From an uncultured Lachnospiraceae bacterium (GTDB taxonomy: Bacteria > Bacillota > Clostridia > Lachnospirales > Lachnospiraceae), in assembly GCA_934339365.1 (NCBI GenBank), contig CAKRHW010000008.1, forward strand, positions 1 to 64,000: 64,000 nt of DNA, written 5' to 3'. The translations under genes and the position numbers were made by a program. A model generated the notes under the pieces. The model did not search any database and was not told where the DNA came from. It worked only from the letters and a program-made list of their open reading frames with translations. Positions 24,484 through 33,726 of the stretch are shown in pieces (position 1 is the stretch's first letter; every line of letters starts with the position of its first letter).

Positions 24484-26682
24484 ATGAAATATCCTCATAT
24501 TATGCAACATGATGAACGAGATTGTGGAGCAGCATGTTTGGCTATGGTTGCTTCATATTATGGATTAAAACTCCCACTTGGAAGAGTTAGAGAGTTAGTA
24601 CAAACAGATAGCTCGGGAACGACAATTTTTGGAATTGTAAAGGGAGCTGAAAAACTTGGAATGTGTGCAGTTGGAAGAAGAGGGACGTTTGAAGATTTGG
24701 TAGATTCCGTTCATCATGGAGAATTTTATTGCCCTATAATTGCGCATATAGTAAATGATAAACAAATGACACATTTTGTTGTGATTTTTGAATTGAAAGA
24801 TAAATATTTGAAAATCGGTGATCCTGCAAAAGGTATATTGAAGGTGCCTGTTGAGGAGTTTTTAATAAGATGGACTGGATATGTAATATCGCTGAAAACT
24901 ACGTCAACTTTCAGAAAGGGAAATTTTATTAAAAAGTCAATGCAACGTTATGTTGATAATGTTGCGAAAGAAAAATTTTATTTAGGTTTGATAATATTTT
25001 TTTCAATTATAATAGCTGGAATTAATATGTTTAGTGCAACTTTATTTGAGTATATAGTAGATGGGCTTTATAAAAGTGAAGGACAGGAAATAATTAAACA
25101 AAATGTACAACAGGGAATTCTTAGCTTGTTTTTTTCGAATATACCTTCTTTTCAAATAATATTTACATTGGTGATTGGTTTGTATATTGTGCAATATTTG
25201 GTGCAGTATATAAGAGGAATCGTTTCTATAAATGTAACAAAAAGAATTAATTTACCAGTATCTTTACAGTATTATACAAAATTAACTAGATTACCAATTT
25301 CTTTTTTTTCGGGACGAAAAATAGGAGAATTATTAACAAGATTTAATGATGCTTCTAATGTTTGTCAGATGATTGTTGATACTATATTTACGGTTTTTGT
25401 TGATGGGGTATTGTTGATTTTTTATTCGTTATTTCTTTATTATATTAATCCGCAATTATTCATATGCGTTTTAGCAATTTTGTCGATTTTTGCGTTGCTA
25501 GTTTTTATCTTAAAAAAACGAATAAAATATTTGGAAATGATATCGATGAAAAAAAATGCCAATGTTAATTCGTACTTAAAAGAATCGTTAGAAGGAATGG
25601 AAACGGTAAAGGCCTATAACATGGAAAAAAGTGTACGGGCAAAGACGATTGATTTGGTAGAGAAATCAGTAGATATAAATTGTAAAATAGCAAAATTAAA
25701 TAATTTACAAGGAGCGTTGGTAGGCTGTATAATATCTCTTGCAGTGGTTTTGTTATTATGGAGGGGAATGTATTTCGTGGATAAAGGAATTATTAGTATT
25801 GGAAATTTGATTGCATTTTATACAATGCTAGGGAGCTTTTTTACACCCGTTCAAAATATATTAAATCTTCAAGTTGAAATACAAAGTACTTTCATTGTAG
25901 CAGATCGTTTGAATGATGTTATGGAATTATCAATAGAGAGTAGCGGAAAAGAAGAAATTCATGGAGAGAATTTGTTTAAAAATGATATATCTGTTTGTGA
26001 TGTAACATTTCGTTATGGCACAAGAGAAGTTGTTCTTCATGATACTAATCTCCATATACATAATGGAAGTAAAGTGGCAATTGTTGGTGAAAGCGGTAGC
26101 GGAAAAAGCACTTTAGCAAAACTACTAGCAGGATTTTATTCTCCGGAATCTGGGAATATTATGGTTGGAAATATTAAACTTTCAGAATTATCATGTGAAT
26201 TTTTAAGAGAACATGTTACTTATATTACGCAGAGTGTATATTTGTTTTCAGGAACGATAAGAGAAAATCTAGTAGATGCAACGCATTCATCAGAAAAGGA
26301 ATTAAAGAAAGTTGAGGAAAACTCATTTTTTTTGAAAAAATTTCCGTTGGGTTTAGAAACTATAGTTGAAGAAAATGGAAAGAATCTTTCAGGAGGACAA
26401 AAACAATTAATTTCTTTTTTTCGTGCAGTTTTAAGAAAACCAAAGATATTGATTTTGGATGAAGTGACAAGTAATTTAGATCCCTTAACTGAAAAATATA
26501 TTTTGGACTATTTAGATAGTCTTAGAATTACAAGAATACTTATCACACATAAAATTTCAAGTATTTCAAATTGTGACGAGATTTTTTTTATAAAAAATGG
26601 GATTGTTGTTGCAAATGGTAAGCATCAAGAAATATTAAAAACATGTGATGATTATAGAAAGATGTGTGAAGTATATGAATAA
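24484..26682 (+). CDS. C39-peptidase-containing ABC exporter (bacteriocin processing and secretion)
   Basis: A 732-residue PCAT-type transporter that would cut the double-glycine leader and export the core. The N-terminal C39 domain (1-130) has catalytic Cys14 in ERDCGAACLAM, His97 in QMTHFVV and Asp113 in KIGDPAKG. A six-helix ABC membrane domain follows (about 160-450), then the nucleotide-binding domain: Walker A GESGSGKSTLAKLLAG, signature LSGGQKQLISFFRA, Walker B ILILDEVTSNLD, switch His in LITHKISS. ATG 24484 follows GATGGAGAAG; ATG 24469 and 24472 are upstream alternatives. Its stop overlaps the next ATPase gene by 8 nt. Confidence 0.93.
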   Translation: MKYPHIMQHDERDCGAACLAMVASYYGLKLPLGRVRELVQTDSSGTTIFGIVKGAEKLGMCAVGRRGTFEDLVDSVHHGEFYCPIIAHIVNDKQMTHFVVIFELKDKYLKIGDPAKGILKVPVEEFLIRWTGYVISLKTTSTFRKGNFIKKSMQRYVDNVAKEKFYLGLIIFFSIIIAGINMFSATLFEYIVDGLYKSEGQEIIKQNVQQGILSLFFSNIPSFQIIFTLVIGLYIVQYLVQYIRGIVSINVTKRINLPVSLQYYTKLTRLPISFFSGRKIGELLTRFNDASNVCQMIVDTIFTVFVDGVLLIFYSLFLYYINPQLFICVLAILSIFALLVFILKKRIKYLEMISMKKNANVNSYLKESLEGMETVKAYNMEKSVRAKTIDLVEKSVDINCKIAKLNNLQGALVGCIISLAVVLLLWRGMYFVDKGIISIGNLIAFYTMLGSFFTPVQNILNLQVEIQSTFIVADRLNDVMELSIESSGKEEIHGENLFKNDISVCDVTFRYGTREVVLHDTNLHIHNGSKVAIVGESGSGKSTLAKLLAGFYSPESGNIMVGNIKLSELSCEFLREHVTYITQSVYLFSGTIRENLVDATHSSEKELKKVEENSFFLKKFPLGLETIVEENGKNLSGGQKQLISFFRAVLRKPKILILDEVTSNLDPLTEKYILDYLDSLRITRILITHKISSISNCDEIFFIKNGIVVANGKHQEILKTCDDYRKMCEVYE

Positions 26683-27352
26683 GAAGATTATAGAAATTTT
26701 AGATTTGGATAAGTATTATTTTAAAGGAATGGAAAATGAAATGAAGGTTTTAGATCATATTAATTTGAGTATCCAGCGAAATGAATATGTTTCTATTATT
26801 GGAGAATCAGGATCTGGAAAAAGTACATTGATGCATATTATTGGTCTGTTAGATGATTTTTCAAGTGGAAATTATCACTTAGATGGAATTGATGTTCTAA
26901 AACAAAATGAGAAAAAGAAAAGTGAAATACGGAATAAAAAAATAGGATTTGTATTTCAGAATTTTAATTTGATTCCAAGATTTAATGCATTAGAAAATAT
27001 AGAACAACCAATGAAGTATGCAGGAATGAAGAAAAAAGAATATCGTGAAAGAGCATATGAACTTTTAGACATGGTTGGAATGAGAAAAAGGGCAGAGTAC
27101 AAACCAAGTCAATTATCTGGAGGACAACAACAAAGAGTTGCAATTGCAAGAGCGTTAGCCAACGATCCTCCTATTATTTTGGCTGATGAGCCAACTGGAG
27201 CTTTAGATTCTGAAAATAGTCATAGAATAATGGAAGTTTTTAATAAATTACATCAACAAGGAAAAACAATAGTAGTTATAACACACAGTGAAGAAGTGGC
27301 ACATCAAACACAAAAAACATATAAGATAAAGGATGGAAGAATAAAGGAATGA
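26675..27352 (+). CDS. MacB/LolD-type ABC ATPase
   Basis: A 225-residue stand-alone ATPase: Walker A GESGSGKSTLMHIIG, Q-loop FVFQNFNLIPRF, signature LSGGQQQRVAIARAL, Walker B IILADEPTGALDSEN and H-loop VVITHSEE. The LADEPTGALD form is typical of MacB/LolD/FtsE-type mechanotransmitters that partner with FtsX-like permeases. No permease is adjacent; the best partners are the two MacB-like permeases at 29587-32131. ATG 26675 overlaps the exporter's 3' end, implying coupling. Confidence 0.9.
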   Translation: MNKKIIEILDLDKYYFKGMENEMKVLDHINLSIQRNEYVSIIGESGSGKSTLMHIIGLLDDFSSGNYHLDGIDVLKQNEKKKSEIRNKKIGFVFQNFNLIPRFNALENIEQPMKYAGMKKKEYRERAYELLDMVGMRKRAEYKPSQLSGGQQQRVAIARALANDPPIILADEPTGALDSENSHRIMEVFNKLHQQGKTIVVITHSEEVAHQTQKTYKIKDGRIKE

Positions 27353-27894
27353 ATAAAAAATCAAGATTAGACAAAAAGTTTTTTATATTAATAGGGCTTT
27401 TCATTTTGATGTTCTTTGTGTTAAGAAACTGGTATTATCATAAATTGGCAGAGGTTTCTACTTTTAGAATGGATGATGAATTTAATATGAATGCAGAAGG
27501 AACAGGACCAAAGGAACAAAATGGAGCAGTTGAAATGGTAGTAAAAGGGCTTGAGGATTCGGAAGAAAAGGAGTTATTTAAAAATGTGATTATACCAACT
27601 GAAAGCGTTGGAATATTCGGGGCTTCTAGTGAAAAAACAAAGTTTAGATATGTTGAGATTACCAATGGTGCTTTCGAAAACAATGCTCATATGGAATATA
27701 TATTTATACCCAAAACTATGGAAAAAATTGGATTAAATGCTTTTAGAAGCTGTAAAAAATTAAAAAAAGTATCCTATGAGGGAACAAAAGAAGAATGGAA
27801 TAAGATTAAAATTCTTGAAGGAAATGATGAGCTTATTAATGCAGAAATTAAGTACAAACAATCAATACCGAAAGTAATGGATTATTTACATTAG
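27349..27894 (+). CDS. Membrane-anchored protein with a degenerate leucine-rich (BspA/LRR_5-like) repeat
   Basis: A 181-residue protein overlapping the ATPase stop by ATGA. A single membrane helix (about 10-27, FFILIGLFILMFFVLRNW) is followed by an external part. Residues about 105-145 look like LRR_5 repeats (EITNGAFENNAHMEYIFIP; IGLNAFRSCKKLKKVSYEG). Such repeats mediate binding. Position within the peptide operon suggests an immunity, receptor or chaperone role for the exported peptide, but that is inference. The extracellular repeat is short for the family. Confidence 0.6.
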   Translation: MNKKSRLDKKFFILIGLFILMFFVLRNWYYHKLAEVSTFRMDDEFNMNAEGTGPKEQNGAVEMVVKGLEDSEEKELFKNVIIPTESVGIFGASSEKTKFRYVEITNGAFENNAHMEYIFIPKTMEKIGLNAFRSCKKLKKVSYEGTKEEWNKIKILEGNDELINAEIKYKQSIPKVMDYLH

Positions 27895-27933
27895 TTAAAT
27901 TGAAGTACAGAATAAAGGAAGGGAAAGTTGGAA

Positions 27934-28257
27934 ATGAATGAGAGATTACTAGATGAATATGATGAGGATAGTGTTGTGTTCCAAGATGCAAAAGATAAAA
28001 GATTGCAAGAAAAGAAAAAATGCTGTTGGTGGAATATTTTACTAGCATGTGTAGGTTTTATTTCAGGGAATTTTTTGATTAACAAAGTTCAGGTGATAAT
28101 AGGATTTATTATTATGGGAATTTCTCTTATTTGTACTGTTGCTTTGAGAAAAAAATATAAGATGTGGCCACAGATTGTATTGATTGTGTTAGGTATTTTG
28201 CCTAATTTATTCATTGCGTATCACGTTTGGTTTAATGGAGTAAAGTTTGAATGGTAA
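27934..28257 (+). CDS. Small membrane protein, possible immunity protein
   Basis: About 107 residues: an acidic, then basic N-terminus (ERLLDEYDEDS; KRLQEKKKCCWW) followed by three membrane helices (ILLACVGFISGNFLI; VIIGFIIMGISLICTVAL; IVLIVLGILPNLFIAYHVW). No family recognised. Small multi-helix proteins next to bacteriocin exporters are often self-immunity factors, which is the suggestion here on context alone. ATG 27934 or TTG 27928 may be the start; AAAGGAAGGG at 27914-27923 serves either. A terminator follows at 28373. Confidence 0.6.
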   Translation: MNERLLDEYDEDSVVFQDAKDKRLQEKKKCCWWNILLACVGFISGNFLINKVQVIIGFIIMGISLICTVALRKKYKMWPQIVLIVLGILPNLFIAYHVWFNGVKFEW

Positions 28258-28372
28258 GTTTGTTTTAGCCAAGAATGTAAATTGGAACAATAATTTGCTG
28301 ATATTTACTGAAATTGATGTTCTAAAACAATAGTATTCTTGGTTCAAAACTAGAAATTGAACAATTAGAAAG

Positions 28373-28397
28373 AGCCTGTAAAAACAGGCTTTTTTTA
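28373..28397 (+). terminator. Intrinsic terminator after the peptide-export genes
   Basis: AGCCTGT (28373-28379) pairs with ACAGGCT (28384-28390) over a four-base loop of A, followed by six or seven T. It separates the peptide/exporter operon from the adaptor-permease genes starting only 19 bp later, with no clear promoter between, so partial read-through is likely. Confidence 0.8.
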
Positions 28398-28415
28398 TGA
28401 AGAAGAGGTTAGAGA

Positions 28416-29570
28416 ATGAAACGTTTTATCTATTTAATGATAATCAGCAATATATTAATAGAATTATCATTTGGAACGATTGGGTGTGGAAAAATGCAGG
28501 AAAAGACATCTGTTATTGTGAAAAAAGTGCAGTATCAAAATACGAAGGATGTATTATACACGAAAGGAATTGTGTTAGAGCCAGCAGGTAACAAGCTTGA
28601 AATCTTTGTCAGTCAATATGATATAAGAAAAGTAAAGGAAGGACAGAAAGCAATTGTTATTTTAGGGGGCAGAGAAGAGATAAAGAGTAAAGCTATTGTG
28701 GAGAAAGTTTCCGATAGAAAAGAGGAAAATGGATTTTCTGTTATATTATCTATTGAGGAGAAAAAATTGTATAAAATAGGGATGGAGTTGTCTGTACAAC
28801 TATATTTAAAAGAATGGAATCATGTGTTTGTGGTAGATGATGAATCAGTCTGTAAAGATCAGGATGGTGGTGAATATGTTTTGGTTGCAGAAAAAACAGG
28901 TGAAAATCAAAGAATTGAAAAGAAAATAATTTCCAAATTGGAACAAGCAGACAATGGGAAGGTGCTCGTTTCTTCGGAAGTAAAAGAAGGAGATCTTGTT
29001 GTACAAAACCCAAATGAGATTTCAGGTGAACAAGGAAATGTTTCAATGGCAGAAGTAAAGAATGAGAAAGAAATCGGTAAAAAGCGAAAGTTTGTGCTGG
29101 AAAAACGAGATATGGAACAGATAGTAAATTTTCCTGGAATTGTCACAGAAAATAAGGAAAAACAAAAAGAAATTACTGGAACGATTATGCAGGGAGATGT
29201 ATCTAAGGTTCAGATTGGAATGGAATGCTGTATCTGGCTGAATGGGGATGAATCTTTTCTTGGTAAGCTCACTTTTGTAAGCGATAAAAAGGAAGAGGAT
29301 GAGAAGGGGTATCTCTGCAGAATTGAAATAGTTGATAACGAAAAAGAAGAACTGAATTCAGGAGAAAATGTTGGAATTGAGGTATGCGTTAATAAGAAAA
29401 AACAGGTGTTTTCGGTGCCTTACGATATGATTTATGGAGAGGACAAGAAGTACGTCTGTAAAGAGGATGGAACGAAAATAGAGGTACAGACAGGATGCGA
29501 ATCAGAGGAGTATGTAGAAATAAAATCAGAACAGTTGCAAGAGGGAATGATTCTTAGTACGGAACAATAG
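28416..29570 (+). CDS. MacA/HlyD-like efflux adaptor protein
   Basis: A 384-residue extracytoplasmic protein with an N-terminal hydrophobic segment and a cysteine in GTIGCGKMQ (about residue 24), a weak lipobox. The body is beta-rich with duplicated adaptor-like segments (VKEGQKAIVILGGREEIK and VQIGMECCIWLNG; VSSEVKEGDLVVQNP), typical of MacA/RND-type membrane-fusion proteins. It precedes two MacB-like permeases by 16 bp, so it probably forms an ABC efflux complex with them and the ATPase at 26675. In a Gram-positive the adaptor would work in the cell wall space. Sequence similarity is diffuse. Confidence 0.7.
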   Translation: MKRFIYLMIISNILIELSFGTIGCGKMQEKTSVIVKKVQYQNTKDVLYTKGIVLEPAGNKLEIFVSQYDIRKVKEGQKAIVILGGREEIKSKAIVEKVSDRKEENGFSVILSIEEKKLYKIGMELSVQLYLKEWNHVFVVDDESVCKDQDGGEYVLVAEKTGENQRIEKKIISKLEQADNGKVLVSSEVKEGDLVVQNPNEISGEQGNVSMAEVKNEKEIGKKRKFVLEKRDMEQIVNFPGIVTENKEKQKEITGTIMQGDVSKVQIGMECCIWLNGDESFLGKLTFVSDKKEEDEKGYLCRIEIVDNEKEELNSGENVGIEVCVNKKKQVFSVPYDMIYGEDKKYVCKEDGTKIEVQTGCESEEYVEIKSEQLQEGMILSTEQ

Positions 29571-29586
29571 ACAGGAGGGAAAAAAT

Positions 29587-30840
29587 ATGTTCTGGGAATT
29601 GTGGAAAGAGTCTTTTGAATCCATTTATCAAAATCGCAGAAGAGTTTTTTTGGTCAGTATCGGAATCGCTATAAGTGTTAGTCTGATTATTATGATCTTT
29701 TCCATATCTAGTATTTTAGAGAATGCCTTAGATGATTATATGGTTTCAAAATACCCTTATATGCAGTTGATAAACTGTAAGATGAACAGTAAGGAGATTA
29801 CGAAAGAACAACTAATAAATATAGAGAAAAAACTTCCAGATACATGTAAAGGAGTGATTACTCAATCAAAAGAGGCATTAGAGATAACTGGGTTAGACGA
29901 GAAACATACAACTATGCGATTGCAGGGAGTAAGTTCTTTATATATGGAAGGAATGCAGAATAAAATTCTGTGTGGAAGAGATTTTAAGAAGAACGATTTT
30001 TCAAAAAATCATGCACCAGTGATACTTCCAGAGAGTATTGCAAAACAATATTTTGGCGTTGTTTCAAATGCATTGTATCAGACTTTTTCCGTAAATTGTC
30101 AGGATGGTCGAAGATTAAAATTTTATGTGATTGGTGTGTATAGGAATATATTTACTAAGCAACAGGATGACAATACCATCATATGTACGGAAGATTATCT
30201 GTATTATTTACAAGAGCAGGAAAAGGCTCCTACTTATATATCTTTTGAAGTTTATATGAATGAAATGAGTAAATGTGATGAAGTGTCTTTAGTACTTAAG
30301 AAACTCATTATGGAGGAAACTGGAGCACAAAAAGATAAGATTTCCGTATTAGCGGCTGATTTATTAGATAATGATAAGAAAATTATTTGGATGTTTAATA
30401 GTTTGTTTTCGCTCATTGCAATTATTACTTTTGCAGTAGCAGGAATCGGAATTATGAATGTGATGCTTGTAACTGTAAAACGAAAATCTTATGAGATTGG
30501 AATAAAGAGGGCTATTGGAGAACAGAGAAAATGGATTCTTATGCAAGTAATTCTTGAAACAGTACTTATTTGTTCCGTAGGAGAAATAATGGGAATTTTT
30601 TTAGGGAGTTTTGTTATTCGGACAGTATTGCCGGGAATAGTAGCGAAAATTTTGAATTCTCTTGAAACAGGGATTTTTCTGGAAATGCTAAGAAATGATA
30701 TAAAATTTTTATTTCCAATAAAGGCAGTAAAGATTTCCACATTATATTGTCTGGTTGTTAGTTTAGTCTTCGGATATTTACCAGCAAAGAGGGCGTCTAA
30801 GCAAAATATTGCAGTTGCATTATCAAAGGGGGTGTCTTAG
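29587..30840 (+). CDS. MacB-like ABC permease (first)
   Basis: A 417-residue FtsX/MacB permease: helix 1 (about 20-42, VFLVSIGIAISVSLIIMIFS), an extracellular MacB_PCD domain (about 45-270), then three helices (SLFSLIAIITFAVAGIGIMN, ICSVGEIMGIFLGSFVIR, TLYCLVVSLVFGYLPA). Between helices it has the family signature MNVMLVTVKRKSYEIGIKRA, the coupling loop to the ATPase. ATG 29587 follows CAGGAGGGAAAAAAT. It has no ATPase domain of its own. It pairs with the next permease, probably as a heterodimer. Confidence 0.85.
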   Translation: MFWELWKESFESIYQNRRRVFLVSIGIAISVSLIIMIFSISSILENALDDYMVSKYPYMQLINCKMNSKEITKEQLINIEKKLPDTCKGVITQSKEALEITGLDEKHTTMRLQGVSSLYMEGMQNKILCGRDFKKNDFSKNHAPVILPESIAKQYFGVVSNALYQTFSVNCQDGRRLKFYVIGVYRNIFTKQQDDNTIICTEDYLYYLQEQEKAPTYISFEVYMNEMSKCDEVSLVLKKLIMEETGAQKDKISVLAADLLDNDKKIIWMFNSLFSLIAIITFAVAGIGIMNVMLVTVKRKSYEIGIKRAIGEQRKWILMQVILETVLICSVGEIMGIFLGSFVIRTVLPGIVAKILNSLETGIFLEMLRNDIKFLFPIKAVKISTLYCLVVSLVFGYLPAKRASKQNIAVALSKGVS

Positions 30841-30841
30841 C

Positions 30842-32131
30842 ATGAAAAATTTTTTGATTGATGCAATAAAAGCGTTACGTGATGAAAGAATGAAAGTAGC
30901 ATTGTCTATTCTTGGAATTGTGATTAGTGTTGCTGCGGTAATTATGATTCATATTACTGGCAAAGGTATCTCAGATAGTATGCAAGAAAGTGTATATAAT
31001 AATAAAAATGGCACTAGTGTAGAATTATCTGTATGCGAAAAAAGAGATGGAAAGAATACAGAGGATTATTTTATGTTAGAATCTCCATGCTTTACAGACG
31101 AAAATATGTGTGAATTTGAAGAGCGAATGAAGGCAGTGGGGATAGAATTCCAAAGAGATGATGTAGTTGAAGTGGCAGAGGCATCTTATAGGAATGATAA
31201 GAAACCACAAGAACAATGGAATCTGTATTTAAATGGATGTAGTAAGAAATATGCAGAAGAGAATTTATCAGAATTAAAAGAGGGAAGAATTTTTTCAAAA
31301 AAAGATGAAAATGAAGCCGTTGCGATTATTCCTCAGTCGTTTGCAGAAGTATATTATGGAAAAGCTAATCCAATAGGGAAAAAAATGCAAATGATAGGAG
31401 AGGGGATTTATGAATATGTGAAAGTTATAGGAGTTTATGATGATGAATTAATGGATGATACATTTTTACAGAAAGGGCAGGCTAAAGAGGCACAAATATA
31501 TCTTCCATTGGGATATTGTAGAAACAGGGGGTATTGTCTTGATATAGATGGCTCTCTAATTATGTATACCTTTCAAGGGGGGATGGATAAGAACTTTGTG
31601 GAATCTAAGATTCGTTCCTTTTGGAAGTATCAAACGGAATTGCTTGATAAGGATTATGATTTGCAAGTATCTTTTTATGAAAAGGACATAGAATCTTTTG
31701 AAAAAGGTATGAAGATATTGGTGTGGATTATAACAGGCATTGGAGCCTTGGCATTTTTTATTGGAGCAATTAATGTTATTCAGATGATGCTTATTTTTGT
31801 AGAAGAAAAATGGTATGAAATTGGCATAAAAAAAGCACTAGGTGCAAAGAACTCAGATATATATAAGGAGATTTTCACACAGTCATTTTTGATTATGTTT
31901 AGTGGAATTTTTACGGGATGCCTAATGGGGTGTTTGGTGGGATACACTATGCATTATAAATTAGCATTAGATCTTGAACAAAAGGATATTTCATTTTTCT
32001 TTTATTTTCCTTGGGAAATTATGTTAATTACTTGTGGAGTGTCAGTAATTATAAGTATCATTGCTGTAATCGTGCCAATACAAAGGGTAAAGAAAATGGA
32101 GATATGCGAAGTTTTTCAAAATGCTGATTAA
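30842..32131 (+). CDS. MacB-like ABC permease (second)
   Basis: A 429-residue partner of the preceding permease, starting 1 nt after its stop. Layout: helix about 20-36 (ALSILGIVISVAAVIMIH), extracellular domain to about 290, then three helices (ILVWIITGIGALAFFIGAIN; FLIMFSGIFTGCLMGCLVG; IMLITCGVSVIISIIAVIV). Coupling segment EEKWYEIGIKKALGAK is well preserved. ATG 30842 follows AAAGGGGGTGTCTTAGC. The operon ends here; 470 bp of AT-rich DNA follows. Confidence 0.85.
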   Translation: MKNFLIDAIKALRDERMKVALSILGIVISVAAVIMIHITGKGISDSMQESVYNNKNGTSVELSVCEKRDGKNTEDYFMLESPCFTDENMCEFEERMKAVGIEFQRDDVVEVAEASYRNDKKPQEQWNLYLNGCSKKYAEENLSELKEGRIFSKKDENEAVAIIPQSFAEVYYGKANPIGKKMQMIGEGIYEYVKVIGVYDDELMDDTFLQKGQAKEAQIYLPLGYCRNRGYCLDIDGSLIMYTFQGGMDKNFVESKIRSFWKYQTELLDKDYDLQVSFYEKDIESFEKGMKILVWIITGIGALAFFIGAINVIQMMLIFVEEKWYEIGIKKALGAKNSDIYKEIFTQSFLIMFSGIFTGCLMGCLVGYTMHYKLALDLEQKDISFFFYFPWEIMLITCGVSVIISIIAVIVPIQRVKKMEICEVFQNAD

Positions 32132-32601
32132 ATTTGATATGCAATAATCTGTCATTAAGGCAAATAGCTTTTCTAATATTTACCAATGTCTAAATCATTT
32201 GAAATATAAAGCTGTTTAGTACATAGTTTTTCGATGCAATTCATTATATTCTCTTAAAATGTTTTGATTTAATTTATTATTTGTTCTATATTATTCATAG
32301 CTTCGGTATTATTCTTCGATGTAGACTTAATTTTCGTTGAAAAATTTGTGAGCAAACTTTGCATTGATAAGTTTCTGAGTTAATTATTTAAGAAGAATGA
32401 CACTGTATTATTTCATTATTATATTGATAGAGAACCCTTTTTTAATTATATATATGCTTAGTAAAGTTAACTTTTAAAATGAAGACTTCAATAAATTTAC
32501 TAATGTTGGAAACTAAAAGGTCCACATATACTCTTATAATTTTTAGGAAGTAAGAATATTAATAAAGATTTAAGAAACATAATCCATGAAAGGAATTGAG
32601 A
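32132..32601 (+). other. AT-rich intergenic region without a supported gene
   Basis: This 470-bp stretch is very AT-rich and every frame is broken. On the minus strand a fragment (about 32290-32390) reads YQCKVCSQIFQRKLSLH, which recalls a zinc-binding motif, but it is short and unsupported. TATAAT at 32535-32540 lacks a matching -35. The ribosome site GAAAGGAATTGAGA of the next gene is at 32588-32601. Confidence 0.4.
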
Positions 32602-33726
32602 ATGGACGAGAAGGTTTATGTAAATACGAATAAATACCGGCGTAAGGTCGACATATTTTTCATGCTCAGTATGATATTGATTGTGGTTGGCATTTATGTG
32701 TGTGTAGATCAATGGGAAGATGCCGCTAATTTTTTTTCGGCGCGTAAAATTACAGATCATATAGGGGACCAGATACAGAGCAAAGGAGATTATTTTGATA
32801 CGGAGATAGATGCAGGGGCTTTTTTGGAAAATCCTACTTTTCACAGGAAAGATAATCAGGGGCTTTCGCCTTATATTACAAAGGTAAGTGAACAAAATCG
32901 TTATGGAAAGAAACTGTATGGTTATGCATTTGTTGCCGGAGATACTGTCTGGGAATATTATGTAGATGAAGAGGAGAGGAAGTCTCTTGATGAGCAGTTA
33001 AAACAGGGAGCAGGTACCAGGATTTCGATTCAGGCACAGGGAAATAAGGATGAAATGATTTTGCCGGCAAATGCATGGTATGAACATGGAGTAAAAAGGG
33101 TTGATGGGAAGCCTGTGGGGATGGATGTTCTTGTGGAGAATGCCAAAAATCAAATTGTACAGCAAAATGGAATGGAAATAGGAATTTGGGCATTTTCCGG
33201 AATTGGAATATTGTTTCTGGCGGTTATTTTCTATTGTATTTCTTTAAGACAAAAAAATAAGAAAGAACCAATTTTGTTAGAATTTGATAAGGATGCATTT
33301 TCAATTCGGGATTATAGCGAATGGAGTGGAAAAAGTGCTTTGGTTTTAGAAGAAAAACTAGGAGAAATCAGAGCTGTGAAAAAAAGATTAGAATTGGAAT
33401 ATAGAAAAAAATGTACGACTGCAAGGGATGGATTATTGTTGTGCGCAGGATGTATTCTGCTATTTATTATATGGACGAATAAAGGAACAGCTGTAATTCT
33501 TGGCATGGGTATCTGTTATGCGATAAAGAAATGCATGACAGCCTGGAGTCATACATATAACGGGGAATGGAATGCAAGAAAAAGAAAGATACAGCCGTAT
33601 CCGTTACAAGAACAAATTCAGAATTGTGATATAAATATGCAGATTATGGAAGAAATGATTCGGACAGAGAGAATGAAGAAAAATTACACGCAGAGAGAAG
33701 ATAAGAAGGAGATTTGCCAGAAATGA
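32602..33726 (+). CDS. Membrane protein of unknown function
   Basis: A 374-residue protein with helices at about 21-38 (FFMLSMILIVVGIYVCV), about 193-213 (GIWAFSGIGILFLAVIFYCI) and a hairpin at about 280-310 (LLLCAGCILLFIIW; AVILGMGICYAI). An external region of about 150 residues lies between the first two (SPYITKVSEQNRYGKKLYGY). The cytoplasmic tail is basic and coiled-coil-like (EEKLGEIRAVKKRLELEY). I do not recognise a family. ATG 32602 follows AAAGGAATTGAG. Its stop overlaps the glycerate kinase start by ATGA, implying coupling without an obvious functional link. Confidence 0.75.
   Translation: MDEKVYVNTNKYRRKVDIFFMLSMILIVVGIYVCVDQWEDAANFFSARKITDHIGDQIQSKGDYFDTEIDAGAFLENPTFHRKDNQGLSPYITKVSEQNRYGKKLYGYAFVAGDTVWEYYVDEEERKSLDEQLKQGAGTRISIQAQGNKDEMILPANAWYEHGVKRVDGKPVGMDVLVENAKNQIVQQNGMEIGIWAFSGIGILFLAVIFYCISLRQKNKKEPILLEFDKDAFSIRDYSEWSGKSALVLEEKLGEIRAVKKRLELEYRKKCTTARDGLLLCAGCILLFIIWTNKGTAVILGMGICYAIKKCMTAWSHTYNGEWNARKRKIQPYPLQEQIQNCDINMQIMEEMIRTERMKKNYTQREDKKEICQK

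Noticed and set aside
32280..32400. Minus-strand fragment with a C-x2-C zinc-finger look (YQCKVCSQIFQRKLSLH)
   Set aside because: Only about 30 codons, no start or ribosome site, histidine spacing wrong for C2H2, and embedded in AT-rich broken sequence.
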